From Agaribacter marinus (GTDB taxonomy: Bacteria; Pseudomonadota; Gammaproteobacteria; Enterobacterales; Alteromonadaceae): a DNA stretch of 64,000 nucleotides. Location of the stretch: NCBI RefSeq assembly GCF_030160655.1, contig NZ_BSOT01000019.1, positions 1 to 64,000 of the forward strand, written 5' to 3'. Positions 17,454 through 32,662 of the stretch are shown one piece after another. The notes below the pieces were generated by a model that saw only the letters and a program-made list of their open reading frames with translations, had not been told where the DNA came from and searched no databases. The position numbers and the translations under genes are program-made. The stretch's first letter is position 1; each line of letters starts with the position of its first letter.

Positions 17454-18428
17454 TTACGTTTGCGCCTGAACTATTGACCAAATAACTAGTAGTATTATAC
17501 AAAATAAAATAATTAGCGTGCGGTCGAGCAAATTGAGCGTTCGCTGAATATCGGATAATTTAGGCTCGTGCTTACCATAGCACTTATCTCTTTTATACTT
17601 AATACCTTCTCGCATAACTGTGCCGCCAACGTGCACGTTTAAGGCAATACTTAGGGCGTGGAATGTGGGGTAACCACTAGCTTGCCAGTTTATGGGGCTG
17701 AACAAAAATGTGGGTAGTTTCCTGTAGCTGAACGCTTTCCCCGCTGCGATAACCAATAGAATATTCGTTATTTTAACCGGAATAAATTGAAGTACTTGTG
17801 TCAGCAAGTAACTAAAATAGCCAAAATAGCGAGATCTCTGCACCTTAATGTTCCAGGTTTGATGTGCTTCATATGCGAGTCGGTAAATTAGCGCCAATAT
17901 TATGCCTCCGATACAATAAAGTATGATTACACAGCATTGTTGATAAATAAATCTTAGTGTCATGCATTCAATTAGGGCCTTGGTAATCCCAATTGGAGAT
18001 AATCGGCGGGTTTGCCTAAAGATTTGGGATTGCAGTATATCTCTAGCTAATTGCTTTTTCTCATTTGCAAGTGCCTTTTTAACCCTTAAGGCATTTACTT
18101 TTAACTGACTGTACTCTAAACATACGTATAAAATTAACAAGTCAAGTAGTGCTTGCACATCTGCGAGGAAGTAAATGGTATAAATAATCGCTAGAAAAGG
18201 AGAGAGCAGCACAAAGAACCCTAATACGCCAGATATAGTGTGTTGCCGCTTCGCGTCGTTTGATGACACTACTTTATCTCGCATTCTAGCGCAGAGTAAG
18301 CGCCAGAATGTTAATGGGCTCGCGCTATTTGGTGTGGGAATTAATCGTTCGCAAATCCACGCGACTAATACTATCAGTATCGTAGTATATTCCGGCGCTA
18401 TGTCGATATTGATAAGATATGCGTCCAT
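17454..18428 (-). CDS. CobD/CbiB-like integral membrane protein
   Basis: The 324-residue protein resembles the CobD/CbiB family (adenosylcobinamide-phosphate synthase). It begins with a helix and a WICERLIPTP motif. Several membrane helices follow, with a late stretch GYPTFHALSIALNVHVGGTVMREG that corresponds to the family's conserved AMAGALGVRLGG region. The match is diverged and no other cobalamin gene is in the window, so true CbiB activity is not assured. It lies 19 bases downstream of mtnN on the same strand and is probably co-transcribed. Confidence 0.7.
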   Translation of the reverse strand: MDAYLINIDIAPEYTTILIVLVAWICERLIPTPNSASPLTFWRLLCARMRDKVVSSNDAKRQHTISGVLGFFVLLSPFLAIIYTIYFLADVQALLDLLILYVCLEYSQLKVNALRVKKALANEKKQLARDILQSQIFRQTRRLSPIGITKALIECMTLRFIYQQCCVIILYCIGGIILALIYRLAYEAHQTWNIKVQRSRYFGYFSYLLTQVLQFIPVKITNILLVIAAGKAFSYRKLPTFLFSPINWQASGYPTFHALSIALNVHVGGTVMREGIKYKRDKCYGKHEPKLSDIQRTLNLLDRTLIILFCIILLVIWSIVQAQT

Positions 18429-18447
18429 TGACGAGGCTTGTGCAGCG

Positions 18448-19140
18448 TTAAATACTTTCCAACATGCTGAGAACTAATCGGGAAGAATTTTTTGATGCAG
18501 TGATTAAGTATTGTTCAAACGATACTGTCGACGTTTTTCCTGCAATGTCTGAGAGGCTGCGAATAATGACGAACGGTGTATCCATCATATGGCAACACTG
18601 GGCAATGGCGGCAGACTCCATTTCAACGGCTTTCATATCAGGAAAGTTCTGCTGTATACCTTGAGCAACTTTGTCATCGCAAATAAATTGATCACCACTG
18701 CATATTAATCCCGACTTTACCTTAATATCTGGAAGACTATCTGCCGCAGTATATGCTTTCTCGCTAAAACTGGCGTTAGCAACAAAACGCGCAGGCATTG
18801 AGGGCAATTGACCCAATGCATATCCAAAATTAGTTAAGTCGGCATCATGGTGTATCAGACTATCAGCTACAACAATGTCACCAATATTTAGCTCAGGATC
18901 AAAACCGCCGGCAGAACCAGTATTGATCACTAAATCAGGGGAGAATGACTGAATCAATATACTTGTCGCGACTGCCGAAGCTACTTTGCCAATACCGCTT
19001 TGTACCAAAAATATATCATGGCCAGATAATGTGCCAGCAAATACCTCTAAATACTCTGCTTGAATGGTGTTTGCGCCTGCCAAAGAAGCCTTGAGTATTT
19101 CTACCTCTTCTTGCATTGCGCCAATGATTGCAATTTTCAT
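18448..19140 (-). CDS. mtnN: 5'-methylthioadenosine/S-adenosylhomocysteine nucleosidase
   Basis: The 230-residue enzyme splits MTA and SAH, recycling methionine and feeding autoinducer-2 synthesis. The start MKIAIIGAMQEEVEIL holds the catalytic-site glutamate (E12). NTGSAGGFDP and AVEMESAAIAQCC are the purine/ribose-binding blocks. RSLSDIAG carries the catalytic aspartate. The length matches E. coli Pfs. It is the first gene of a pair with the CobD-like protein. Confidence 0.95.
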   Translation of the reverse strand: MKIAIIGAMQEEVEILKASLAGANTIQAEYLEVFAGTLSGHDIFLVQSGIGKVASAVATSILIQSFSPDLVINTGSAGGFDPELNIGDIVVADSLIHHDADLTNFGYALGQLPSMPARFVANASFSEKAYTAADSLPDIKVKSGLICSGDQFICDDKVAQGIQQNFPDMKAVEMESAAIAQCCHMMDTPFVIIRSLSDIAGKTSTVSFEQYLITASKNSSRLVLSMLESI

Positions 19141-19229
19141 TTTTGTTCCTGACTGTAAAAAGCTGAGCGCAATAATAGCTACTCAGCCTTGAAATACAAG
19201 TATATGGACCTTCGAAAAGGATTTGCTTA

Positions 19230-19829
19230 CTAGGCTACCGCTTTACGACTTGTGCTTAAGGGTCTCGTCGGCTTTGTCGACCGTTTGATTACTTCAGGTC
19301 TGTCGTTAGCCGCTACGAAAGGAATTTTGCCTTGTCTTCTGCGTAGTGGGATGAGTTTCGTTTCAATGCATTCTCGAATTTCCGCAAGCGTGTAACCATT
19401 TTTAGCTTTAATCCTCACGTGAGGTATAGATGCGGTGTCTAAAGCACCATTCACAAAAAAGTCTCGCTGCACGTTGTGGCCATCTTTACCAGCACCATAA
19501 ACCAAATCAATCGCCATAACGGGTGTTAAGTCATTTTTATCACAAAGAACAAAATCAATATGTTTATTGCCTGCTTTTAGTAATGCACTGTTCGCTAGCT
19601 TTTTATTAGTGTCTGTTTTTAGACTCAATAGGTCAATTAGCCTAACTCTGCACAATACCCGGAACTCGTTTCCGACTGCACGTTCAATTAACATCAAAAA
19701 CTGACGTTCTGCAGCGGTAAATAATTGCTTTTTCATTGCAAATGGGAAACTTAGTTTTGTATCGCTTAGTTTAATTGCAACAACGGACATACAAATAAGA
19801 GCGGATATTAATATAATGGCAATTTCCAT
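19230..19829 (-). CDS. DUF2726 domain protein with N-terminal membrane anchor
   Basis: From the ATG at 19829, preceded by TTGGAGTC, the protein has 199 residues. An upstream TTG at 19859 lacks a ribosome-binding site. A single hydrophobic helix (about 2-20) anchors it. Residues 35-165 match DUF2726 (FTAAERQFLMLIERAVG, KHIDFVLCDKNDLTPVMAIDL), which resembles restriction-endonuclease-like nuclease folds. The C-terminal tail is basic. Function is unknown. It may form a unit with mtnN downstream, across an 89-base gap. Confidence 0.75.
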   Translation of the reverse strand: MEIAIILISALICMSVVAIKLSDTKLSFPFAMKKQLFTAAERQFLMLIERAVGNEFRVLCRVRLIDLLSLKTDTNKKLANSALLKAGNKHIDFVLCDKNDLTPVMAIDLVYGAGKDGHNVQRDFFVNGALDTASIPHVRIKAKNGYTLAEIRECIETKLIPLRRRQGKIPFVAANDRPEVIKRSTKPTRPLSTSRKAVA

Positions 19830-19909
19830 GATGACTCCAAGATTTAACAACAACGACAATTTCGTTATCTATAAATATTAGAAAGCAATCAATGTGCCAC
19901 GTTAAGAAG

Positions 19910-20320
19910 TTATGCTTTTTGTTTGACTAAAATATCGACTTGAGTACCGTCACCGTCTCTCGAAATAATCAGGGTTTTATTGTCGTCTGAGCTCTTAAGC
20001 AGTGTGCGCTCTTTAATTGTTGAACTTAATATTAGTTCTGGGTTTGTACTTTTATAAAATGAAATGACGTCATGTGGTTTCATTGGAATATGAAAAATCA
20101 TACTTGCCGGGAATTCAACGGCAAAAATCTGACAAAGCTTGCCGCTCTCATGCACTTGAATGTTATTGAAACTAGTTGGACAATTTTCAGACGCACGTTG
20201 GCTTAAGTCAATGCCCTTTGTGTCTGAGGCAAATAACTTTGATGCGGTAAGTAAAAGTAGTAAAAAGCAAAGGTGCTTTGTGACCATAATACAAGTAGCG
20301 AGTTTTTGATTATCTTTCAC
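19910..20320 (-). CDS. Small secreted protein of unknown function
   Basis: The start is the GTG at 20320, chosen because a perfect AGGAGG lies 5 bases before it. An ATG 11 codons later is the alternative. The 136-residue product has a signal peptide (core LCFLLLLLTASKLFA, cleavage near residue 31) and a mature part of about 105 residues. That part holds two cysteines (NCPTSF and KLCQIF), likely a disulfide, and ends basic. I recognise no family. The gene has an unusually strong ribosome-binding site for this neighbourhood. Confidence 0.65.
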   Translation of the reverse strand: MKDNQKLATCIMVTKHLCFLLLLLTASKLFASDTKGIDLSQRASENCPTSFNNIQVHESGKLCQIFAVEFPASMIFHIPMKPHDVISFYKSTNPELILSSTIKERTLLKSSDDNKTLIISRDGDGTQVDILVKQKA

Positions 20321-20445
20321 AACAACCTCCTAGTTCTAATGCTTACATTAAAACGTAAAAGGGGAGGTTTAGGGTTTTTAAATTAGTTAATAGGTATAGA
20401 ATGTAACACCATTGTTTCATGGTGTATTAAAGTTAATTGGAAAAT

Positions 20446-20480
20446 GAAAAAACGCCGAGAGGTCTCCCTTCGGCGTTTCG
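20446..20480 (-). terminator. Terminator of gltBD
   Basis: On the minus strand the stem formed by CGAAACGCCGAAGGGAGACC and CTCTCGGCGTTTTTTC ends in a six-T run. It lies about 20 bases after the gltD stop codon. Confidence 0.85.
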
Positions 20481-20499
20481 ATAAAGCGTCGTGTTGACC

Positions 20500-26393
<5,894 letters not shown>

Positions 26394-26931
26394 GTTTTAC
26401 TCCTTCCACGCGCAATTGCCTAATGCAATAATATGCGTGATTTGTTCTCATATTTTACATCAGAACCCATAACAAAATAACGACAAAAATGCCGACTACA
26501 CGTTTTTTTTGATTTTATTATTAGTCGTTAGCGTGCTTTCAGAGGATACTTTGGCCTGAGGCCGTAGCGTATCGAATTATTATTCATTCCACTAAGCGGG
26601 GGGGAGAACATACCTATTTCGTGCCGAAAAATCAAATATCACTGAGTTTAATATTTGTATTCATATTATGAATGTATGCTAAGTATTTGAAAGTATAGGT
26701 AATAAATTTTGACAAAAAATTGACACTAGCCCGTAAACTAATTCGAACATTTTCAGAAAATACTTAAAAATAGCTACTTCATTTAGTTTCGCTTGTCTAC
26801 ATATTTATTCATTGGACGTGCAAAGTAGGTCAGAGAATGTACTTTTCTTCTTCCATCAAAGAACAAAGTACTCTATTTATATGAAAAGAATCCTGCTAGC
26901 ATTCAACGTGATTAATTAGGAGTTATTGTAT
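26394..26931. promoter_or_regulatory. Divergent gltB / arcB control region
   Basis: The 538-base gap has no supported gene. It must hold promoters for gltB (minus) and arcB (plus). Visible elements are an inverted repeat ATTCAT-ATT-ATGAAT (26659-26673) that could be an operator, two TTGACA hexamers 11 bases apart (26709-26714 and 26720-26725), and a run of seven G near 26598-26604. No -10 box sits at ideal spacing from the TTGACA copies, so start sites cannot be fixed from sequence. Confidence 0.4.
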
Positions 26932-29286
26932 ATGTTTTTGAAGCAACCGCCAGAGTCTTGGGCGATTAAGTTTGCGCAGTTCATAGACAAAATGGGTACT
27001 GTAAAGGTGAGTATCTTATTTGTCGCTTTCACACTGTTTTTTACGATTGTGGGCAGTTACATCATTCGTGCAAGTTTTGGCAGCGATATTGAACTGGATG
27101 ACTTTATTAGTGCGATTGTTTTAACGCTGATTAGTGCACCTTGGGTACTCTACTTTTTTAGCGAACTTATTAAGCAGTTGGAACATTCACGCATAAACTT
27201 AGAAGAAGCAGTCTCGCAGCTAGAAAGATTAAGGCGACATGACGTTATTTTGAATAGAGAATTACAAAATAATATTCGCCAACTAAATTATGAAATTGAA
27301 CAACGTAAAAATGCGCAGTTAGAGCGCGAAAAAATGTATACCGAACTTGAGCGGCAGATTAAGGAAAAATCCGAGCAAGAGTTAGAGGCTCGCCGCTTGT
27401 CTACTTTAACTCGTTCTATAATCGATGCGTCACCTGACCTAATTTATTATCGCAATGAAGAAGGGCGTTTTGCTGGTTGTAACAAGGTCGCTGAACAGTT
27501 AACAGGGAAAACCGAAGAAGAGCTCTTCGGTTTAACGCCACACGAAGTTTATGATGAAGATTTAGCCAGCCAAGTTGTAGCATCAGATCAACAAGTACTC
27601 GAAAGCAATACAAGTATTACCGAAGAACTTTGGTTACGCTTTGCCGATGATCGTAAACGCTACTACGAAATGCGAAAAGTACCATTTTATGATGGTGATG
27701 GTCATCGTTTAGGTTTATTGGCATTCGGTCGCGATATGACGGACAGAAGACGTTCGCAGCAAGCTATTGAGCAAGCGAGCAAAGATAAAACGAAGTTTAT
27801 TGCGACGATATCGCATGAGCTGAGAACACCACTGAATGGTATTGTAGGCCTTAGTAGAATGCTACGTGATACCGATTTATCTACGGAACAATTCGAGTGG
27901 GTGAGTACTATTTATGCTAGTGCAATTACCTTAGGTAATATATTCAACGATATTATTGATTTGGATAAGCTCGATAGAGATAAGGTGGAAATACAACTCA
28001 AGACGGTAAATTCCGCAAATTTCATTAGTGAAATTGCCTCGATTATTCGACTACTTGCTGCGGATAAAAATTTAAAATTTGAGCATTCCGTTGTTGAACC
28101 TTTACCTATGGCGTTTGAAGCCGACGGTACGCGATTACGTCAAGTCCTCTGGAACATGCTTTATAACGCAGTTAAGTTCACTCAAAAAGGCTCGGTAAGT
28201 TTGCATGTTGCTTCTGAACAAGTTTCTCCTACACAAGCGTTAATGCGGTTTACAATCCAAGATACTGGTATTGGCATACCCAAAAAAGAATTAGACAAAA
28301 TTTTTGCGATGTATTACCAAGTGCAACGTGATGATTTTCAGTCTGCTACTGGCACTGGTATTGGTCTAGCGATTTGCAAGCAAATGGTTGATAAGATGGG
28401 TGGGGAGATTCAAGTAAACAGTGAGTTAAATGTAGGGACTTGTTTCGAGATTACCTTACCCGTTACTATTTCTGAGCAACGTAGAGAATCGGAGGAGCTT
28501 AAGGTTGCCGGTCTTAACATTCTGTTAGTGGAAGATATTGAACTTAACGTAATGGTCGCCAAGGCCTTACTTGAAAAGTTAGGTCAACACGTTAGTGTCG
28601 CTATGACTGGTCAAGCAGCGATTGATATGGTGAAAGAACATGACTATGATCTTATTTTATTGGATATTCAGCTACCCGATATGACGGGGTTTGACGTTGC
28701 GAAAACGTTGCTAGATGAGGATTTAGTATTACACACTCCTATCGTAGCGCTGACAGCAAATGTTATTAAGACGCGTGAAGAATATCTGCAAAATGGCATG
28801 GATGACGTAATTGCTAAGCCGATAAAGAAAAGTAGGGTTATTAAAGTATTCAACGAATTATTTGCCGACGAAAATTTACTCGACAGCTCAGAAACAGTGG
28901 TGGATAAAGTGGAAATAAAGGAATCAGCACCGAAAGTAATAGATGCAGAGTTACTTACTATGCTAATTGATACAATTGGTGAATCGATGGTGTTTGCTAG
29001 CTTAAACGTGTTTCAGGATAAAATTCCAGAATACATGGAATTGTTGAGAGACTCGCTTACGGCAGAAGATAAAGATGAAGTATGCTCACAAGCTCACAAG
29101 ATCAAAGGCGCTGCAGGCTCTGTTGGCTTGTCTAGAGTCCAGTCAACGGCCAACCAAATTCAGCAAGGCGATCACCCTGCGTGGTGGGAGAATGTGCATG
29201 ATTGGGTTGAGCAACTTGACATGGCTATTCAGCAAGATGTGGATGTATTGAGTGCTTGGCTGAAAGAACAGCAGGTAGATGATTAG
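26932..29286 (+). CDS. arcB: Aerobic respiration control hybrid kinase ArcB
   Basis: The ATG at 26932 has AGGAG 9 bases upstream, giving 784 residues. A TTG two codons earlier is too close to the site. Order of parts: two membrane helices with a very short periplasmic loop (about 26-80), a coiled coil (90-150), a PAS domain (160-270), a transmitter with H295 in ISHELRTPLNG, an ATPase domain (NAVKF, DTGIGIP, GTGIGLAI), a receiver with D578 in LLDIQLPD, and an HPt domain with H722 in AHKIKGAAG. The positions nearly equal H292-D576-H717 of E. coli ArcB. The partner ArcA is not in the window. The end overlaps mgtE by 4 bases. Confidence 0.94.
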   Translation: MFLKQPPESWAIKFAQFIDKMGTVKVSILFVAFTLFFTIVGSYIIRASFGSDIELDDFISAIVLTLISAPWVLYFFSELIKQLEHSRINLEEAVSQLERLRRHDVILNRELQNNIRQLNYEIEQRKNAQLEREKMYTELERQIKEKSEQELEARRLSTLTRSIIDASPDLIYYRNEEGRFAGCNKVAEQLTGKTEEELFGLTPHEVYDEDLASQVVASDQQVLESNTSITEELWLRFADDRKRYYEMRKVPFYDGDGHRLGLLAFGRDMTDRRRSQQAIEQASKDKTKFIATISHELRTPLNGIVGLSRMLRDTDLSTEQFEWVSTIYASAITLGNIFNDIIDLDKLDRDKVEIQLKTVNSANFISEIASIIRLLAADKNLKFEHSVVEPLPMAFEADGTRLRQVLWNMLYNAVKFTQKGSVSLHVASEQVSPTQALMRFTIQDTGIGIPKKELDKIFAMYYQVQRDDFQSATGTGIGLAICKQMVDKMGGEIQVNSELNVGTCFEITLPVTISEQRRESEELKVAGLNILLVEDIELNVMVAKALLEKLGQHVSVAMTGQAAIDMVKEHDYDLILLDIQLPDMTGFDVAKTLLDEDLVLHTPIVALTANVIKTREEYLQNGMDDVIAKPIKKSRVIKVFNELFADENLLDSSETVVDKVEIKESAPKVIDAELLTMLIDTIGESMVFASLNVFQDKIPEYMELLRDSLTAEDKDEVCSQAHKIKGAAGSVGLSRVQSTANQIQQGDHPAWWENVHDWVEQLDMAIQQDVDVLSAWLKEQQVDD

Positions 29287-30647
29287 TCGATCAAAAATAT
29301 CGTTGCGGTGCCTAAAAATGCAAATATTCCAACAACATCTGTAATCGTTGTTAGGATGACGCTTCCTGCCAATGCGGGATCTATTTTTAACTTCTTCATA
29401 ATAATTGGAAGAGTGGCACCTGATAGGCCCGCGGCAATCATATTCATCATCATGGCAAATGCAATAACACCACCCAACGCATAGTCTTGTTTCCAAATAG
29501 CGATGACACTTGCTATTAACACAGACCAAATTAGTCCATTAAAAAAACCAATCGCTAGCTCTTTACGAACTAACCATAATGAATTGCTTGGACTCACGTG
29601 TCCTAATGCCATCCCGCGGATAACCAGAGTTAACGTCTGATTTCCTGCTACGCCGCCCATACTAGGGACAATCGTATTTAGTATGGCAAGCACGGCGAGT
29701 TGGCTTAGCGTCGTTTCAAACAAATCACTTACTGCAGCGGCTAATAGCGCCGTAATCAAGTTTACACCTAACCACACTGAGCGCCGTTTCGTACTTTGTC
29801 CAACGGGCGCAAAAGTATCTTCTTCGTCATCTAAGCCCGCCATGCTCATCATTGAGTGCTCGGCATCTTCTCTAATAATATCAACAACATCATCAATTGT
29901 AATACGCCCGACTAAATTGTAGTCATTGTCGACAACTGGTGCCGAAAGCCAATTATAACGTTCAAACATCTGGGCGACATCACTTTCTGGTGTATCAACA
30001 TTTATTGCTTCAGATTCATCATCCATGATTTCATCAACGTTTACGTCTGGATGTGCTGTCAATAGACGCGATAACGATACAGTACCGAGTAAAACGTCAC
30101 GTCTATTTACAACATACAGCGTGTCAGTATTTTCGGGCAACTCCGTCTTCAGCCGCAAGTATCTTAGTACAACGTCGATGCTGACATCTGATCTTACGGT
30201 AATAGTGTCGGTGTTCATAATGAAACCGGCAGTGTCTTCGCCGTATGAGAGGGCTTTTTCTGCTCTCATTCTGTCTTGCGCATCCATTGACGCTAAAACA
30301 GATTGAAGCACGTCTTCTGGGAGTGTACTTAGTGTTTCTGCTAAATCATCCGTGTCCATATCTTCAAGTGCATCTACTACACTAGAAGGTACCATTTTAC
30401 TTATAATGCCGTTTCGAACGTCTTCAGATAACTCTTCGAGTACGTCACCGTGAAAATCTGCATCAAGGAGCTGCCAGAGTTCTTGGCGAGTTTTTGCTGG
30501 ACTGGATTCTAATAGAAGTGCAACGTCACTTGCAGGTAAGTCAAGTAACATCTTGCGGACACGCACAAACGCGCCTGCATTTAGGTAGTAGGCTATTGAG
30601 TTTAAGCGCTCTTGAGTGTTGCTGATTACTTCTATCGTTTCAGACAT
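29283..30647 (-). CDS. mgtE: Magnesium transporter MgtE
   Basis: From the ATG at 30647 (preceded by AGGGA, better than an ATG 9 codons upstream) the protein has 454 residues. It has the MgtE layout: an N-terminal helical domain (about 20-130, superhelix of ELLEEL-type turns), tandem CBS domains (about 135-255), a plug helix and five membrane helices (about 285-450). The pore signature MGGVAGNQTLTLVIRGMALG and the late DPALAGSVILTTITDVVGI are intact. It is convergent with arcB and their ends overlap by 4 bases, so no terminator lies between them. It follows npr by 77 bases. Confidence 0.93.
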   Translation of the reverse strand: MSETIEVISNTQERLNSIAYYLNAGAFVRVRKMLLDLPASDVALLLESSPAKTRQELWQLLDADFHGDVLEELSEDVRNGIISKMVPSSVVDALEDMDTDDLAETLSTLPEDVLQSVLASMDAQDRMRAEKALSYGEDTAGFIMNTDTITVRSDVSIDVVLRYLRLKTELPENTDTLYVVNRRDVLLGTVSLSRLLTAHPDVNVDEIMDDESEAINVDTPESDVAQMFERYNWLSAPVVDNDYNLVGRITIDDVVDIIREDAEHSMMSMAGLDDEEDTFAPVGQSTKRRSVWLGVNLITALLAAAVSDLFETTLSQLAVLAILNTIVPSMGGVAGNQTLTLVIRGMALGHVSPSNSLWLVRKELAIGFFNGLIWSVLIASVIAIWKQDYALGGVIAFAMMMNMIAAGLSGATLPIIMKKLKIDPALAGSVILTTITDVVGIFAFLGTATIFLID

Positions 30648-30724
30648 AGAGATCCCTATCATTCTCTTTGTCAACTATACCATCAAATCAGTGTCATTTG
30701 TGTGAATCTTTGATTTATAAGGAC

Positions 30725-30997
30725 TTATTCGTCTTCATTAAACTTATTTTCTATTAAAGATACCACAGCAGCCATCGCTGATTCTGCGTCTTTACCTTCG
30801 CATATTATGTTAACTGTTTTGCCTTGAGAGCTTTCAAGCATCATCAACGCTAGTACACTATTAGCGGGTGCTTCGTTGTCACCGTGAACTAAGGTAATTT
30901 CAGCCGTATGCATATTGGCTAATTCGACAAGTTTGGTAGCCGCTCTTGCATGCAATCCTAGCTTGTTCACGATAGTGACAGGACGTTCTAACTTCAT
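30725..30997 (-). CDS. ptsO: Phosphocarrier protein NPr
   Basis: The 90-residue HPr paralogue of the nitrogen PTS carries phosphate from EI-Ntr to PtsN. The phospho-accepting site is H16 in LGLHARAATKL. The usual AxNSVLALMMLESSQGK region follows. Its start overlaps the rapZ stop by 4 bases (ATGA type). It belongs to the rpoN-hpf-ptsN-rapZ-npr cluster. Confidence 0.93.
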   Translation of the reverse strand: MKLERPVTIVNKLGLHARAATKLVELANMHTAEITLVHGDNEAPANSVLALMMLESSQGKTVNIICEGKDAESAMAAVVSLIENKFNEDE

Positions 30998-31869
30998 GGT
31001 TGTTTATTCTCGTCTTTTTGTTTGATTCGCTTTAATTCTCGATGTTTTATTTGAACGTCACCATGGCTGGCTTTGAATGCCTCAGATAAGGATTGAGCAA
31101 CAAAAACAGAACGGTGTTGCCCCCCTGTACACCCAATTGAAATAGTGACATAGCTACGGTTGTTGCGCTCTAAATGAGGAAGCCACGTACTAATAAAATT
31201 CTGCACTTGCCATATAAACTTCATGACCAGAGGTTGGCCAGAAAGAAATACTTCTACGGGGCCATCTAGACCAGTTAAAGGCCTTAAATCCGGATCCCAG
31301 TGAGGGTTTGGTAAAAATCTTACATCAAATACATAGTCGGAGTCTTTTGGTAGGCCATACTTAAAACCAAATGATTCAAAGACGATAACTAAATCAGCAG
31401 TTTTTTTACCGAGTACTCTTTCTCTGACTAATTCTGCTAGCTCATGGATAGATAAATGGTCTGTATTTATTTTTAAGTCTGCTTTTTCAGCCACTGGGCT
31501 GAGTATCTCTTGTTCAGTTTGAATGGCCTCTGTGAGTGAATTACTTAATTTAAATAGTGGATGCAGCCGCCGCGTTTCGCTATAGCGCTTTATAAGTACA
31601 TCGTCACTAGAATCTAAATATATGATGGTAATTTCACAAAAATCAGGCAGGTAATCTAGTACTTCACTCACTTCTTTTTGTGCTCGAGGAAGGTTTCGAA
31701 CGTCTATACTTACGCCCACTTGTTCATGTTCATCAGCAATTGCATTGACCAATGTGGGTAGAAGGTGCACCGGAATATTATCAACGCAATAATAACCTAA
31801 ATCCTCTAAAGACCTAAGTGCAATTGATTTACCTGATCCAGATCTACCGCTGATTATTAGTAGTTTCAC
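30994..31869 (-). CDS. rapZ: RNase adapter protein RapZ
   Basis: The 291-residue nucleotide-binding protein matches RapZ, which in enteric bacteria guides RNase E to the sRNA GlmZ and so sets glucosamine-6-phosphate synthase levels. The Walker A motif GRSGSGKS is at 8-15. A C-terminal domain with SIGCTGGQHRSV (a phosphosugar-binding block) follows. It has 27 bases to ptsN upstream and overlaps npr downstream. Whether GlmY/GlmZ exist in this organism cannot be judged here. Confidence 0.93.
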   Translation of the reverse strand: MKLLIISGRSGSGKSIALRSLEDLGYYCVDNIPVHLLPTLVNAIADEHEQVGVSIDVRNLPRAQKEVSEVLDYLPDFCEITIIYLDSSDDVLIKRYSETRRLHPLFKLSNSLTEAIQTEQEILSPVAEKADLKINTDHLSIHELAELVRERVLGKKTADLVIVFESFGFKYGLPKDSDYVFDVRFLPNPHWDPDLRPLTGLDGPVEVFLSGQPLVMKFIWQVQNFISTWLPHLERNNRSYVTISIGCTGGQHRSVFVAQSLSEAFKASHGDVQIKHRELKRIKQKDENKQP

Positions 31870-31896
31870 GTATGCTCCAAGGCAGTTTAGGTCTGG

Positions 31897-32340
31897 TTAT
31901 GCTAGTGCTGCAACTATTTCATTTTTGTTTTCGGCATTGCGAATCGCTTTCACTATATCTTTGTTACTTAATTTTTTTGCAATGCCCGCTAGTGCTCTTA
32001 AGTGTGATTCTGCCTGTTCTTTAGGTACAAGCAGCGCGAAAAAAATATCAACGGGTTGATTGTCTATAGCATCAAAGTCTATTGCATGGTCGCTAGTGAC
32101 GATGATCGCTGTCACATTTGATATGCCGTCAATTCGCCCATGGGGTATTGCAATTCCATTTCCGATACCGGTACTGCCCATTCGTTCTCGGCAAAGTAAA
32201 CTGTTTAATACGTCCACTTGATTGAGAGATGGGTTTTGTTTAATCGCGAGTTCGCTGATTATCTCAAAAATTTTCTTTTTGCTGTGACACTCAACCGAAC
32301 ATTGAGTTCGGTCGAGTGAAATAATATCGGAAATTATCAT
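31897..32340 (-). CDS. ptsN: Nitrogen-PTS enzyme IIA (PtsN)
   Basis: The 147-residue EIIA-Ntr protein is the regulatory end point of the nitrogen PTS. It controls potassium transport, stress responses and sigma-54-linked functions in relatives. The phosphorylation site is H67 in GIAIPHGRID. The LVPKEQAESHLRALAGIAK helix is typical. It lies 7 bases after hpf. Confidence 0.94.
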   Translation of the reverse strand: MIISDIISLDRTQCSVECHSKKKIFEIISELAIKQNPSLNQVDVLNSLLCRERMGSTGIGNGIAIPHGRIDGISNVTAIIVTSDHAIDFDAIDNQPVDIFFALLVPKEQAESHLRALAGIAKKLSNKDIVKAIRNAENKNEIVAALA

Positions 32341-32347
32341 ATCTTAC

Positions 32348-32635
32348 TTAGTGGCGCTTTAGCTTCTCTTTATGCTTAATGACTTGCCGATCTAACTTGT
32401 CAATTAATCCGTCGATTGCTGCATACATGTCAGTATGTTCTGAGTTTGCAAATATTTCTCCTCCATTGATATGCAAGGTTGCTTCTGCTTTTTGGTTCAG
32501 TTTTTCGACATTTAGAATCACATGTACATTGTTTATGTGATCAAAGTGGCGTTCCAGCTTTTCAAACTTAGTGTCGACGTAATTACGTAATGAATCAGTA
32601 ATATCTACGTGATGACCAGTTAAGTTAATTTGCAT
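32348..32635 (-). CDS. hpf: Ribosome hibernation promoting factor (short form)
   Basis: The 95-residue protein matches short HPF, which binds the 30S decoding site and pairs ribosomes into 100S dimers in stationary phase. The start MQINLTGHHVDITDSLRNYV, the HINNVHVIL strand and the basic DKLDRQVIKHKEKLKRH tail are typical. It lies 27 bases after rpoN in the conserved cluster. Confidence 0.94.
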   Translation of the reverse strand: MQINLTGHHVDITDSLRNYVDTKFEKLERHFDHINNVHVILNVEKLNQKAEATLHINGGEIFANSEHTDMYAAIDGLIDKLDRQVIKHKEKLKRH

Positions 32636-32662
32636 AGTGCTAGGTCCTCTTTTCGAACAAGT

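Noticed and set aside
26659-26673. ArgR box upstream of gltB
   Set aside because: The palindrome ATTCAT-ATT-ATGAAT has the half-sites in the opposite order to the TGAAT-N4-ATTCA consensus.
26709-26739. TTGACA pair as a firm arcB promoter
   Set aside because: The best -10 candidate (TAAACT) is 19 bases or 9 bases away from the two copies, so the assignment is not safe.
26926-26931. TTG start two codons before arcB ATG
   Set aside because: It would sit only 3 bases from AGGAG, too close for initiation; the ATG at 26932 is 9 bases away.
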